Positions 27,151-36,825 are shown, numbered from the stretch's first letter. The stretch is DNA of 64,000 nucleotides from Halisarca cf. caerulea (GCA_963170055.1 CAUJGJ010000002.1:3480346-3544345), one strand, 5' to 3'. The notes: generated from the sequence alone by a model not told the origin. Numbers and translations: made by a program.

Positions 27151-30100
27151 GCAACAGGAAGTAGGTGAATAAAAATGGCTTCTGAAAGTAAAGAGGACTT
27201 TAACAAGCAACGGTTTATCTCTGCAACAATGGTATCAGGTTTACGAAGAAGTTTTATCCTTCAGCTTTGTATTTTTTGCCTTTGTTGCAATTTTGAAAAA
27301 AATTCATTACATTTTGGCGAAGTTCCTTCAAAATTTCAACGAAGGCGAAAAATACAAAGCTGAAGGATAAAACTTCTTCGTAAACCTGATACCATTGTTG
27401 CAGAGATAAACTGTTATATTCACAAGTAATTCTGGACGAGGGAGGGGTGGCAGCCCCACAGGTTTTTTACCCAAATTAATTGTTACATTGTGACTTTGCA
27501 GATCTATTAAAAATATCACCTAGTGAGTTCAGCTAGACATTGTGCAGGAATACATACAACAGTACTTACATAGGAACCTTAAATGCCACACATGCTAATA
27601 AAATAAATTATTGTATATGTAAGATAAAACATTCATGACATTGTAATTTTGAGAAAGAGGATTCAATATTATATGTATGCATTTCAATTTTCACAAATGA
27701 AACAATTTACCATACACGTCCAAGAGAATTGGAAGAATTTTGAAAATCAAACTTTCACTCAAGTATCATTTGCAAAATTCCCAAAAGTTGAACCACACAA
27801 AGATGCCATGTATGTACAAGGATAAAATACATTAACTCCTTTCCAAAACTACAATAAGATACATATTATTAGATACATCAAATCTACTCCAAAATCACAA
27901 TAAGTCAGCAAACATACGTACATACCTGATCAACATTTATTGACACACGTAGATCCCTTTCCTGAATAACTCCACCTCTGGGATTGTCTTGTGACCTATC
28001 ACGTGTATTCTTCATAAAATTACCTGCTAACTTCAGTGCATCTGCTGCAACATAATCTAACACTCCTAAAATGAAACAAGTAACTGACACATCCACTTTG
28101 TGACCTAAGACCTCCTGCACAAAAATATAAAGAGAAAGCAAGTACATACATATGTATGTACGTACGTACATGTAAGTATGTCATCAAAAATCCTATCAAT
28201 ATATACTATATGCCAGGGGGAGAGATCTTGAATATCTTTGAAACTATCCTCAAAGAAAACTATTTTCCAAACCTTGTACTGTATATGGCCAAATATTGAA
28301 GAGATTTAATGACAATCAAACTTTCCCAGAAAAAAAAACCAACTGAAAATGATCGCAGTGGCCAATTTAAGGGAAGATAAACATTGAGTCATGTGGGTGT
28401 GTGCCGGCCTTAGGGAGATACTGAAGGTACATAAAAGGATTTTCAAATTAATCTTAGTTAATTAAGGAACTTCAATGGGTAACAAAAGGAACAAGTACAG
28501 CCAGATGACGAGAGATGACAATGATGAGAAGTATTGGGATTTGGCTGACACAAAAATTTTCACAAATAAAGTCAGGATGCAACATGGCTGGCTCATGATT
28601 GAAGTGCTGGCCGGTACTCAGATAGGTGGCCCCTAAAACCCACATAGTCAACACTCAACGCCTGACCAATGCCTGACTGCCTGGCAGTTATACCACTGCC
28701 ACATATGTTAGTATACCAAGACAACCATTGGCATATAAGTATGTATATAATATGCATATGAAATAATTTAGACCATCAATCGTGCTTAGATACGTACATG
28801 CAAATCATTAAATCAACCCCACTGGTTGACGAGTACAAGCAGAAGTACATAGTTATGTACGTATGTAGAGGGGATGATTTTCCGCGATCACAGAAAATGG
28901 ATGGAAAACACAGAATGAGCAGTGCAAAACGGATATATTGCTGCCAAGCGGAATTGTTAATCTTTTGGCTGGATGTGACAATTTTTAGTAGCAATCTCTA
29001 ACCACTCCAGCAATTAATCAATTCCAGTCACGCAAGACAAAAGTACACAACAGTACCTTCTGAATGGCAACACAAAGGATTCAAAGATACTAATCCAATG
29101 GTGACATTCAGCACAGATTTAACTAGTTTGTACATTTTGGTCCACATATTCATGCATTATCTAGCTTCATGATGTAGTTGTGCCTTTCGTGTCATACTAT
29201 TTACCTCAAATTATGTGATGAAAGTGTAAAATCATGTTTAACCTTGCAAATTTGATGGTTGACATCAGGTTGTGGAGTGGAAGTATAAAGCGGAATCAAG
29301 CAATTCTGAAACTGAATTTTGTATTTTTTGAACCCAAACCTGAAGCAAATCATGCAGTTTTTGAAACGGAAATCATCCCCCTCTACCGTACACACATTTC
29401 ATACTAGCTTGTACACTAAAAACTGAATTGATACAAAACTATTAGGGATGCAGTAACCTTATATAGAGCTTATGCATTTACGTCACACTTTTGACGTGAC
29501 ATCACACTTCCGAGTGGCAAGAATGCACGCGCAAGGATAGAGAATATCCCTTCTTTCGATTATAACTGAACGCTAGATCAGAATATATCCAAAATTTAAA
29601 TTAAGAACTGCTATCCCACGAAACAAAGATCGCTATCTCCTTAAAAAGATGCTAAAGGTAAATTTCGATATTTTGGCCCCTGGTCTCTTCACAATCACTC
29701 GAGGCAGATTTTAACCATACAGTTGTACTGAAAACGAGACAGCAATACGAGAGATCAAGGTTTGGCAACAATAATGGTCCGCGTAATGATGCTATTCAGC
29801 AAAATCAAAAACTTACCTTTAGCGTCTTTTTAAGGAGATGGTGATCTTTGTTTCTTACGTGAGTTAGCAGTCCTCAATCAAACTTTTGATATTCTGGTCG
29901 AGCGTTCAGTTATAATCGAAAAAAGGGATATTATCTATCCTTGCGTGTGCATTCTTGCCACTCAGAAGTGTGACGTCAAACGCATAAGCTCTATATGCTC
30001 TCCAGCCACTTATGTATACTCATATTGTAGTGTCACTCTAAGACTAAGGTTAAGTGAATTGTGGGAAGTATGTACCATATGTATTGTACTGCTATGCGTA

Positions 30101-33100
30101 TGTATGCAGAACTGCAGAGTTCACTTTACGGCTGCTACACATGAAACACCCAGACATGATACAACTGCCAACATACTCTAGGTAAGCATATACACATTTG
30201 TATGGTAAATACACCAGTGAAAGTACATACACTACATAAACACAAGGTAGAGTTATTTTTGCGTACAATACATATATTCTGTATATTACCATACCCTTAT
30301 CAATTGGTGGTGGATTTTGTCTAATGGCAGTGCATATGGTCCCTTTTTTCTTCTAGTTGAGATTTTGTCCATTGAACCTTCTGCTTCCTGGATAGCCCAT
30401 TCATTCACGGGGTGAGGATAGTTTTCTTGTACATACACTAAAAATACAAAAGAGACACTCAAAGTAGATAGCATGCCTGTTTGCACAAAGGAAAAATAAG
30501 GGCAGAAAAAAACAATGTCACACTATATGAAACAAGAATTCAAAAAGCTTACATAAAATGTTCTTTACACATACATACATTGCCATAAATGGATTGTCTA
30601 AGGTGTACGCTGGTAGTCTTCATATACGCAGGTTAAAACAGGCCTGTAGGCAAGGGGGGTTCGGAAGCACCCCCACCCACTTAGAAGCCAGTTCCACCTG
30701 GCTAATAACACTGAAAATAAAAGAGACATTCTAGCCTTATTTCACGAAAACTTACTATAACTATTACTTTATAAATTTATCTACTCCATCAATCCCTGAA
30801 ATAAAGCTAGCATCTGAATATTTCAATCACAGATTGTTATATAGCTGTTTATTCACTACAGCGAAGCACAGTCAACCACAACGGCCATTTACGTAGCAAA
30901 GAGTTCCACTGGGCGCCTGGGAGAATAGCCATTGGCTAAAGGTTACCCAGTCTAAATAATGTTACCAGATACTTTGGTCCAGAAGAACCCCCCATAATTC
31001 AACCTGGCTACAGGCCTGAAAAATAGATAGATAGATGAACCAATGTGACCAGACCAGCATTCTCTACCCTCTTGGGCTTCATCTTTGTTTTTCTGTCAAC
31101 AACACAGCCTTAGATAGTTTTGAAGAGAAATCGTAATGTTCCTGCAAATGCTAATCTAAACTCTTTATGGTTTATCACCTAACAATGCATTAACAGAAAA
31201 GTGCCACTACGGCTTCCCTTTAGTGGTTAATGTCATGTTTTATAATCTGAACTGTAACTAGTTCATTCATACATTCATACACTACGTAATGTAGTACAAT
31301 TAAACAACTGCACTACAAAAAGTACAAGATCACTGTAAGTTACAAACTGGAAGCAAGGACTGCTAACAGAAATTAATGGGGTCTCAGGAAGTGGGTGGGG
31401 ACAGCCCAATGTGTGAGTCTATATGTGTATGTGTGTGGGGGTTGGTGCATAAGGCATAGTGACTACATTACAGACAAAAACTGCAAATGAAATATGAAAA
31501 ATTGTTTCATGCAGTGTGCAGACATACATATCTTTGCTAAAAAGGCCCACTGTCACAATTTTATATCTCGCCTTAAAATGGTAGAAAACATTGGAATGAC
31601 CCATAGATGACAATGAAGCTCCTTCATAATACTTTGATAAATAATTATTCGGTAAATGGCCCAGATCCTGAAATTTTGCTCAAAGAAAGCACCATTTTTC
31701 TTGTGATGTCATGATACATTGCTACAGTTACCTCTTGATGCAAGCACAAGTTACTACATGCCTGTGAGGGAGTAACGCATTTACTGAGCAAGATCCTAGG
31801 GTGCAGAGCACTCAAGGGCGAGATCAGTATATGTGTTACTCCTGAGAGATGAGTGTGTACATAGTAACTGGCTAATTGCCAAATAATCCACTTTGCAGGC
31901 CAATTTGAAGTCATCTTGGATGTTTCGTATAACATCATAATCGATTTTAAAGTACCTTAACAAACCAAACTCCTTGGTAAGGTCAGTGGTCAGTCAGGTT
32001 AGTGCGTTAGTGTGTTTATGTTGCACTGGGCGCCATTATTTTTATTAGTGTGCACCAACAATCCCTGCTTTTCAAAGCCTTTGCTTAACAATTGATTAGC
32101 TGTTTGAAGGCTTTTCATACATTTTGGCTCGAATTCAGATCCTTAATTTCATGAAACATGATCTGTAACATCTTTGCCAATGTCACTCTTATACCATCAC
32201 TGCATTATGTATTCACAGCTGTGAGGCCAAAAAGTGACCAACTTTTTATGTCTGTGCTTATGTACATAACATGACCATATAAGGAGGGGTGCTTGTGTGA
32301 TACTGCACTATAGTGTATGGACATGATTCACCAACATATGTTGTACTTGTCCCTTAGTCTGGCCTGCTATGACATCCCCAATATGCACTGGGACATATGT
32401 TCTAACAAATGGTATCTGTTATCTCTTATACTAAGATTGATACATAATGTAAGTCCAGTTCATTTATAGGCCAAGCTCTCTACATGCTGAGAAATGCAAC
32501 ACACAGGACGATAATTAATATTGTATAAACAGACCTTTCACATCTTGTACTTGACCAGGGGAGGTGGAAGAAATCTTTTGCAGAAGTTGATACAACAGTT
32601 TCTCCAAATAAGTTAGTGCATCATTGTCAATATCCAAATGTGGGTGAACTTCGTGCAAAACCTAAATAAAAGAAACATACTTATTATAATAAAACCGTAC
32701 AAAAACCATTTAAAAATGGATGAAAGATGTAGGGATGAAAAATTGTTAATCGTTAAAAATCACTGGAACAAGAGGATGTAGGGAATTAACCCGTCTAGCC
32801 CTTTACCCAGTCAAGCTCTGTACCCGTCTAGCCCCATGTATGCCTTGCACTATGTCAGTCCTAGACCTATGCATAGTCCATCCTCATGCCCGTCTAGCCC
32901 AATGTATACCTAACCCTCTGTATGTCTATACCAATGCCTGTTCAGCCCTATGCAACAAACAACTCTGCCTTGTTCCAGTGATTTTTAACGATTAACAATT
33001 TTTCATCCCTACATCTCTCATCCATTTTTAAATGGTTTTTGTACAGTTCTTGTCCGTGTACTTTTTATTTCTATATTGAACATATGCCCATAAAACAGCG

Positions 33101-35281
33101 TATTCTCTACATTTTAACTGAAAACTAACACAAAAAGTTGCCACATATGCGAATATTAGACCATCCAGATATGAGTCGGCCATTTATAAAATGGCGGACA
33201 CGGCCAATTTTGCAGTCAAGTCCAGAAAATCTGCTTGCCCCAGAACAAATTTCTTCAAAAAGGCACCCCGCGCAAAGTATTGAGTTAGAATGGTGGTAAA
33301 ATTAGGTTGCTATGTCCCTCCTAGCAGTTGCTATCTTGTTTAAACTAAAAGGTGAGAATAAGAAGAAGAAGAAGAAAAAGAAGAAGCCGAAATGGAGACC
33401 TTTTACGCTATGTAAACTTTCCGATTTTCAGCGAAAATAGGGCACTCAGTGACCTGTTAAAGACTAATATCTATCTAAAATCCAGCAAAACGTTAGAATA
33501 CAGGGTTTTTGGAGCTCCAGAATGTACCAGAAGTGAGTTTTGGCGCAAATACGTTAGGCTCTAATGTATGGGCGGCCATTTTGTTTCGGCGTCATCCCTA
33601 CATATGTAGTACTACCGTACTACATGATAAGTAGATCGATTTTTTTCAAATTTGCTCGCAGTTTACTGACAAGTGCTGTGAGTAATTACGGCCAACTGTT
33701 CACGGCTGTTCCCTGTAGCATCTGAAAAGAGACTGTAGAGCCTCTTTTGACTTTTCCTTGCAAAATGACAAAATATCGAAAATAGCCTTTACAAGCCTAC
33801 AAGAGTGCTAATTGGCCACCTTTCCCCCTAGTCCATCATGTGTGCAACCCTTGTATCCAGTGTATAGTTGTTACATGGAGTGTGGTTCTATACATAACTG
33901 AATTGTAGCTGTTAATCATTTCTGCCGCCATATTAGTTGCATCTATGGTTGTACAGATGAATCCTGATTGGAAAACGACTTTTACCTTCAAAACAGTTGT
34001 CTGCAAACTACTCCTAAGAAACAGACACAAGCACTTTCTGACTATGACAAATGTTCCAAAATATACTTGGTAAGTGTCCTTATCTATAAGGTGGGATGAT
34101 TTAAGTATGGAAAACGCTAGGCTAGTTGGATGACATCGACGTCACATACACATGACTGTCATTGGCAGTGATGACAGGAGACATGAAGAATGCAATGCTG
34201 TACACAGTGGACAAGAGGGTCATCGGATTGATTGGGATAATGCTAGAATCTTGGACAGGGAACAGAACTGGTACAGGAGAAAGATCAAAGAGAGTCTGTA
34301 CATCAGAAAACACAAAAACTTCAATCTTGACTCGGGTTTTTCCCTGAGTCATGTGTGGGATCCCCTTGTTGTACCATCCACTGACTCTAACATTTGATTT
34401 ATTTTCCTTAGCTATATTTCCATCAGTCATTTAAATTTTAAATTAAAGTTGCTCTTTCATTTAAACATTTACTCAGTCATAGTCTTTTCAGTTATTGTAC
34501 CTGAAGAAGCCCAAGTGGGCGAAACATTGTATATTGAAGAACTTTGATGTAAAAGATTGACGTGCTTTATCTGTGCAGATTGAAAGAATTTTACAAACTT
34601 AATTGCCTCCTCATGTCATTAATGAACTCTAGCAAAGCTTCATGAGATCCTCTACATAGCACACTACTCTCAACATCTTTGGAAAGAAACCTGAGTCTCC
34701 AGCAGCATTCCTGCTTTTTATCTTCACCTGAGCAGTTCCTCTTTATAATGGTAGTGCAGCCATATGTACATACGTATGCATCTACACACACATATTCAAT
34801 AAGGAATTTTTCGTCAAAATCTTAGTATAAGCTTTCTGCTAGTGTGTCAATAGTATAGTAGTATACAAATCACACTAGCAGAAACCTTATACTAAGATTT
34901 TAACGAAAAATTCCTTATTTCACCATTTAAGGAATTCAAGGGCACAAATAGCATTGTGGACAGTACAGTGATCTAGAACACATACGTACATACGTACAAA
35001 CACAAAGTTAGCAATCTTGACTACGTAAGTGAAACATACTGTACTTAGGTAGGCAAATAAGTGTCACATGTCACATTCTCCTGTCATGAAACAACTTTTA
35101 TCAATTGTATACATGTATGTACATACGTAGGAACATTGTTGCACACACAAAACGTAGACACATGTGCACTACATATTAGATTTACCCCACGCAAGAAGGG
35201 CTGTAACAGTTGATACCATCGAGGATAGTTGTCCTCAGCAAGGAAGTCATAAGCAGGTCCAGTATGTTCAGTAACTGGCAT
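1806..35281 (-). CDS. SOS: Son of sevenless (SOS) Ras/Rac guanine nucleotide exchange factor, 32 coding exons
   Basis: Complete SOS orthologue of about 1291 residues (human SOS1 has 1333). SOS is recruited by Grb2-type SH3 adaptors to activated receptors at the plasma membrane. There it exchanges GDP for GTP on Ras, and on Rac through the DH domain. Coding exons, 5' to 3' on the minus strand: 35186-35281, 32535-32661, 30295-30437, 27926-28114, 25855-25917, 22101-22199, 19878-19925, 17779-17937, 16592-16693, 16187-16294, 16066-16116, 15437-15507, 15270-15354, 15151-15190, 14343-14386, 12487-12540, 12197-12423, 11973-12056, 11097-11227, 9113-9225, 8912-9000, 8689-8851, 8471-8578, 8349-8404, 7840-7939, 7596-7685, 4996-5088, 4810-4927, 4575-4744, 4033-4137, 3468-3679, 1806-2343. 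All borders are GT/AG and the lengths sum to an open frame. The start [19 protein letters not shown] aligns with the human N-terminus; an acceptor at 35295-35296 puts 5' UTR in the same exon. Confidence 0.96.
2438..2495. repeat. GATA microsatellite
   Basis: Imperfect (GATA)n run in the intron between SOS exons 31 and 32. It is followed at 2506-2537 by a near-perfect hairpin with arms GTTCTCTTAAACGGA and TCCGTTTAAGAGAAC. Confidence 0.9.
4575..8578 (-). CDS. SOS: SOS exons 23-29: catalytic CDC25 (RasGEF) domain
   Basis: Exons 8471-8578, 8349-8404, 7840-7939, 7596-7685, 4996-5088, 4810-4927 and 4575-4744. Order of motifs: [54 protein letters not shown] with [47 protein letters not shown] and [20 protein letters not shown]. 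This is the Ras nucleotide-exchange core with its helical hairpin; no key segment is missing. A possible extra 54-bp phase-0 exon lies in the 5089-7595 intron (see findings). Confidence 0.96.
5733..5786 (-). other. Candidate cassette exon in the SOS RasGEF intron
   Basis: A 54-bp open segment reading [18 protein letters not shown], flanked by AG on its 5' side and GT (GAG|GTATTT) on its 3' side, phase 0 at both ends. It lies between the exons ending CDLYL and starting [10 protein letters not shown]. It would insert 18 residues just before the conserved LNNFN helix. No human counterpart. Could be chance. Confidence 0.2.
6138..6169. repeat. Short perfect inverted repeat
   Basis: Arms GCCAGGGTAGTAA (6138-6150) and TTACTACCCTGGC (6157-6169) separated by six bases, within a SOS intron. 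Possible remnant of a foldback element. Confidence 0.8.
6445..7124. mobile_element. Non-autonomous Harbinger-like element with TAA duplication
   Basis: A 680-bp element with terminal inverted repeats starting TACCCCGTTTACACTGG and ending GTGTAAACGGGGTA. It is flanked on both sides by TAA (6442-6444 and 7125-7127), the TWA-type 3-bp duplication of PIF/Harbinger transposons. The subterminal regions hold repeated CCTGGGCCAGCC blocks and an inner palindrome at about 6532-6613. No transposase is encoded. It sits in the SOS intron before exon 27. Confidence 0.75.
7275..7379. mobile_element. Foldback element, about 105 bp
   Basis: Arms GTTACTATACGCC and GGCGTATAGTAAC, with inner arms around GAGTATCGTATTTACTGC. 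Almost the whole unit can fold on itself. Non-coding. Confidence 0.7.
8078..8253. mobile_element. TA-flanked MITE, CAGTGGAACCTG family (copy 1)
   Basis: Ends CAGTGGAACCTG and CAGGTTCCACTG, flanked by TA on both sides, as for Tc1/mariner-class insertions. The inside repeats CCACCTGTCTA-type blocks. Related copies at 20706-20864 and 35341-35501. Non-coding. Confidence 0.75.
8689..12056 (-). CDS. SOS: SOS exons 18-22: PH-REM helical linker and REM (RasGEF-N) domain
   Basis: Exons 11973-12056, 11097-11227, 9113-9225, 8912-9000 and 8689-8851. Visible motifs include [40 protein letters not shown] and [11 protein letters not shown], all classic REM signatures. The REM domain forms, with CDC25, the allosteric Ras-GTP site that gives SOS positive feedback. 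The segment after LIERY is shorter than in human SOS1 and lacks most of the acidic insertion. A foldback element ends only about 12 bp on the intron side of the 11097 donor. Confidence 0.94.
9498..9888. mobile_element. Pogo-like TA-flanked MITE
   Basis: Ends CAGTACATCCTCACTTATCC and GGATAAGTGAGGATGCACTG (one inner mismatch) flanked by TA, the layout of pogo/Tigger-derived elements. Additional ATTATCCGGA and TTATCCGGAT motifs lie inside each end. No transposase. Confidence 0.75.
10562..11085. mobile_element. TIR element ending beside SOS exon 19
   Basis: Inverted ends with the core GGGAAATTTCCACG on the left and CGGAAATTTCC on the right, plus subterminal TTTCATGAATG on both sides. TA occurs at both borders. 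The right end stops about 12 bp from the exon 19 donor at 11096. Confidence 0.55.
12197..15190 (-). CDS. SOS: SOS exons 14-17: pleckstrin-homology (PH) domain
   Basis: Exons 15151-15190, 14343-14386, 12487-12540 and 12197-12423. The reading [42 protein letters not shown] parallels human QCCNEFIMEGTL...RHIFLFDGLMICCK. The last exon gives [16 protein letters not shown] and ends in [15 protein letters not shown], the conserved Trp-containing C-terminal PH helix. The PH domain binds phosphoinositides and couples DH to membrane signals. Exons 14 and 15 are only 40 and 44 bp; their split Glu codon (g|ag) confirms the junction. Confidence 0.92.
15270..25917 (-). CDS. SOS: SOS exons 5-13: linker and Dbl-homology (DH, RhoGEF) domain
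   Basis: Exon 5 (25855-25917) is the acidic linker. Exons 22101-22199, 19878-19925, 17779-17937, 16592-16693, 16187-16294, 16066-16116, 15437-15507 and 15270-15354 encode the DH domain. Diagnostic stretches are [34 protein letters not shown], and [20 protein letters not shown], which matches human [20 protein letters not shown]. In SOS the DH domain acts on Rac and blocks the distal Ras site. Exons are unusually short (48 and 51 bp) in places. Conservation falls in the last DH helices (exons 11-13), so those are placed by phase and position as much as by identity. Confidence 0.9.
20012..20056 (-). other. Candidate alternative exon next to SOS exon 7
   Basis: A 45-bp open segment reading [15 protein letters not shown] between TTCAG and GTAAAC, phase 0 at both ends. 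It lies in the intron between exon 6 (...LNMLIK) and exon 7 ([16 protein letters not shown]). It matches exon 7 in phase, nearly in length and in the final SDK. It could be a mutually exclusive partner or chance. Confidence 0.25.
20706..20864. mobile_element. TA-flanked MITE, CAGTGGAACCTG family (copy 2)
   Basis: Diverged ends CAATGAAACCTGTCTTA and GGTTTCACTG flanked by TA. It shares the GACCACCTGTCT blocks with copy 1. Lies in the SOS exon 6-7 intron. Confidence 0.65.
21846..22019. mobile_element. TA-flanked MITE, GTGTCCTGA type
   Basis: Ends CAGTGGAACCTG and CAGGTTTTACTG flanked by TA. The inside carries paired GTGTCC and CAGGTGTCC blocks, different from the CCACCTGTC family, so this is a separate family with similar ends. 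Followed by a (CATA)n run. Confidence 0.65.
22904..23443. mobile_element. Harbinger-like element with TTA duplication, nested
   Basis: Ends GACTGTGTTTACACGACAAC and GTTGTTGTGTAAATGCAGTC, flanked on both sides by TTA (22901-22903, 23444-23446). The GTTTACAC core is shared with the element at 6445. 540 bp, with AACGTTGTTGTG blocks inside. No transposase. Confidence 0.7.
23495..24062. mobile_element. Insertion with 14-bp target duplication and interleaved inverted repeats
   Basis: The 14-mer ATTTACAAGTGGTC occurs at 23481-23494 and again at 24063-24076. Inside, an arm of about 115 bp (23497-23632) is inverted at 23697-23815. A second arm (about 23651-23703) is inverted at about 24010-24061. The two pairs interleave, so both hairpins cannot form fully at once. 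No coding capacity recognised. Confidence 0.65.
24389..24791. mobile_element. hAT-like MITE
   Basis: Ends TAAGGTTGGGCAATAA and TATCGCCCATCCCTA, the TAGGG-TGGGC-type hAT termini. Flanked by GTACATAA (24381-24388) and GTATATAA (24792-24799), an 8-bp duplication with one mismatch. The inside is rich in AATCGTGATA and ATAATCAT repeats. Confidence 0.75.
26818..27025. mobile_element. TA-flanked TIR element with TTTTCACG core
   Basis: Ends CCCTAAATTGAGAAATTTTC and AAAATTTCCAGATTTAGGG, flanked by TA. About 208 bp, non-coding, in the SOS exon 4-5 intron. Confidence 0.65.
27209..27415. mobile_element. Long foldback, arms about 70 bp
   Basis: Nearly perfect inverted arms of about 70 bp. The left arm includes ATGGTATCAGGTTTACGAAG and the right arm its complement, with a spacer of about 60 bp. 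A GGCAGCCCC palindromic repeat follows immediately at 27422. Confidence 0.8.
27422..27481. repeat. AAGTAATTC-GGGGCGGCAGCCCC palindromic repeat (copy 1)
   Basis: Diverged copy of the 51457-51514 unit. It has ACAAGTAATTC at the left, GGGGTGGCAGCCCC in the middle and AAATTAATTG at the right. Confidence 0.6.
27926..35281 (-). CDS. SOS: SOS exons 1-4: N-terminal tandem histone-fold domain
   Basis: Exons 35186-35281, 32535-32661, 30295-30437 and 27926-28114 encode about 185 residues matching the SOS histone-fold module. Visible landmarks are [20 protein letters not shown] in exon 2, [20 protein letters not shown] in exon 3 and [20 protein letters not shown] in exon 4. In SOS this module folds against the DH-PH unit, binds acidic lipid and helps keep the protein autoinhibited. 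Codons are split cleanly (a phase-1 intron between exons 2 and 3, the others phase 0). The introns hold a Penelope-like fragment, several foldbacks and a TA-flanked element. Confidence 0.93.
29461..29996. mobile_element. Long foldback element, arms about 190 bp
   Basis: Ends ATATAGAGCTTATGC and GCATAAGCTCTATAT. The inverted similarity continues through TGACGTGACA/TGACGTCA-like, AAGGATAGA and TTTTTAAGGAGAT blocks into the middle. Non-coding. Lies in the SOS exon 3-4 intron. Confidence 0.75.
30639..31018. mobile_element. TIR element with CAGGCCTGTAG ends
   Basis: Ends CAGGCCTGTAGGCAAG and CCTGGCTACAGGCCTG, with subterminal GGGGGGTTC and GAACCCCCC. It carries an inserted LINE 3' tail at about 30909-30966. 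Confidence 0.65.
30909..30966 (+). mobile_element. LINE 3' tail fragment
   Basis: Short copy of the GGGTGCCTGGGAGAATAGCC hairpin tail shared with 41042-41100, 49735-49798 and the 3' end of the LINE at 43740. Only the last 55-60 bp are present. Confidence 0.65.
32693..33048. mobile_element. Foldback with a minisatellite-like loop
   Basis: Inverted arms of about 75 bp (GTACAAAAACCATTTAAAAA, then GATGTAGGGATGAAAAATTG, and their complements). They enclose a loop of degenerate GTCTAGCCCTATGT units. Related unit runs at about 2690-2770, 37150-37262 and 46190-46350. Confidence 0.7.
34152..34590 (+). pseudogene. Penelope-like element remnant (GIY-YIG C-terminus and 3' end)
   Basis: An open segment at 34152-34397 reads [20 protein letters not shown], then [14 protein letters not shown] and a C-terminal LSHVWDP. 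This is the typical C-terminal end of the GIY-YIG endonuclease in Penelope-like elements. About 100 bp downstream is CTGAAGAAGCCCAAGTGGGC followed by GAAAC, a hammerhead-like core (see findings). The RT domain is missing. Lies in the SOS exon 1-2 intron. Confidence 0.65.
34798..34919. mobile_element. Small foldback element
   Basis: Nearly perfect arms of about 57 bp starting AATAAGGAATTTTTCGT and ending ACGAAAAATTCCTTATT, with a loop of about 20 bp. Confidence 0.8.
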
Positions 35282-35340
35282 GATGAATGTACACCTGAAA
35301 AAAGATAAAAAATGACACATACTGTATATACGTACATATA

Positions 35341-35501
35341 CAGAAAAACCTGTCTATAACGACCACTCAAGGGACCAAGTGAAGGTGGTCTCTGTAAACA
35401 GGTGCATTAGTATCAATGAAGTGGACAATAAACCAACCTACCATGGTCTCTATAGACAGGTGGTCTTTACAAGCAAGTGGTCTTTAAGACAGGTTATACT
35501 G
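35341..35501. mobile_element. TA-flanked MITE, CAGTGGAACCTG family (copy 3)
   Basis: Ends CAGAAAAACCTGTCTATAA and TTAAGACAGGTTATACTG, flanked by TA. The internal GGTGGTCTCTGTAAACAGG blocks match the other two copies. Lies just upstream of the first SOS coding exon. Confidence 0.65.
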
Positions 35502-35507
35502 TATGTA

Positions 35508-36128
35508 CCGTACGCATTCTAATTTTCGCAGGCTTAAACTTTCGCGGATTTTGCAAATTCGTGATTTTCGCGTTTTTATTTTCGCGGGTCCCCATCCAGT
35601 GCCTCTGTTTTTTTTGTTCAAGTGAAATAGTGATAGACCTGAGTAGACCCTAGATCGCAATTTGCACTCCAAAGTTTAAATGATTGCCAAGCCAAACAGG
35701 CCGAGCAATGGCACAGACACGTGAACGGTTTCTTCCTCTGAATTGTTGCATATTTCTTTTCTAACAGCATCTGCCATGCTTGATGGGACAACTTGCTCCA
35801 AACCTTGAAAGTCTTTTTTCGTTTTCGTTTTTTTTTTTTATTCTTCAATCCGCATGTCAGGTAGCTACAGGCACATGCTAACGCAAACGAAGACAAAATA
35901 AAGGCAGCGGACAAGCTTATACCTTCTTTCACACCTATATTAGGTATATCATCATGGATCTAATAAGAATACAACAAGGCGTCGACAGCGCTGCCCGCTG
36001 TTTAGCGACAGCCATTTTATATCACTGCGCAAGATTTCAAACTTTTCGCTGATTTAAACTTTCGCGGATGGCTTCCAATCCACGAAAACCGCGAAAGTTT
36101 AGGCCCGCGAAAATTAGAGCGCGTACGG
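35508..36128. mobile_element. TA-flanked TIR element with TTTTCGCG ends
   Basis: Ends CCGTACGCATTCTAATTTTC and GAAAATTAGAGCGCGTACGG, flanked by TA. Imperfect inverted similarity runs about 50 bp (ACTTTCGCGGAT inside). About 620 bp, non-coding, upstream of the SOS start codon. Confidence 0.7.
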
Positions 36129-36825
36129 TACATACCTGCATAAACACAATCTTACTGGATGCTAAAAGTACATGCATAGACCATACTCAATGTCTGAAAT
36201 GCACCAAAAAAAGCTGGTAACCAACACATGTGTAGAAGTTCATATGTTAAACTTCAGTCACACAAAATACTTTGGAATCATACATTGTAAGGTCATAAAG
36301 TTCAAATTTCATAGCATAATAATAAAATAAAGAGGGCCACTGCTCTGTATTTAATATGAAACAATTACTTGATACACATTCTCAAACACACATCCTCAAG
36401 TTAATGTCGACTCTGGGATGCTTTGTTGCCACCCTCCAATGCAACCTGTGATATCTATTAACACTTCAGTAGTTTATATGTAACCATTCTCCATGTAAAA
36501 GTACAAACTGGTTCTCAAAAGCAGTGGCAGATAGTTGAATTGCAAAATGGCAGAATACATAGGTATGTACATATATGCATAGTACACCATTCAAGTGATT
36601 TCATTTTAGCAAAAAATATGGTTTGGAGGATTAACAGGGAGCAGATTAGTGAATATTCATTGTATACATAACAGCAAAGAACATTTAGATTACTATAGAA
36701 GGTAGCATATGTACGTACGTACATACTGAAAAATGGACAAGATGTATGTATGCATGTATTACGTATCCCATTGTGAGCTGAAGTATTGTGGAAAAATGCA
36801 AGAGAATCAAAAACTTATGTACATA

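Noticed and set aside
35618..35932. 104-codon open frame on the minus strand with a lysine run
   Set aside because: It lies inside a TIR element and the Lys run comes from an A/T tract.
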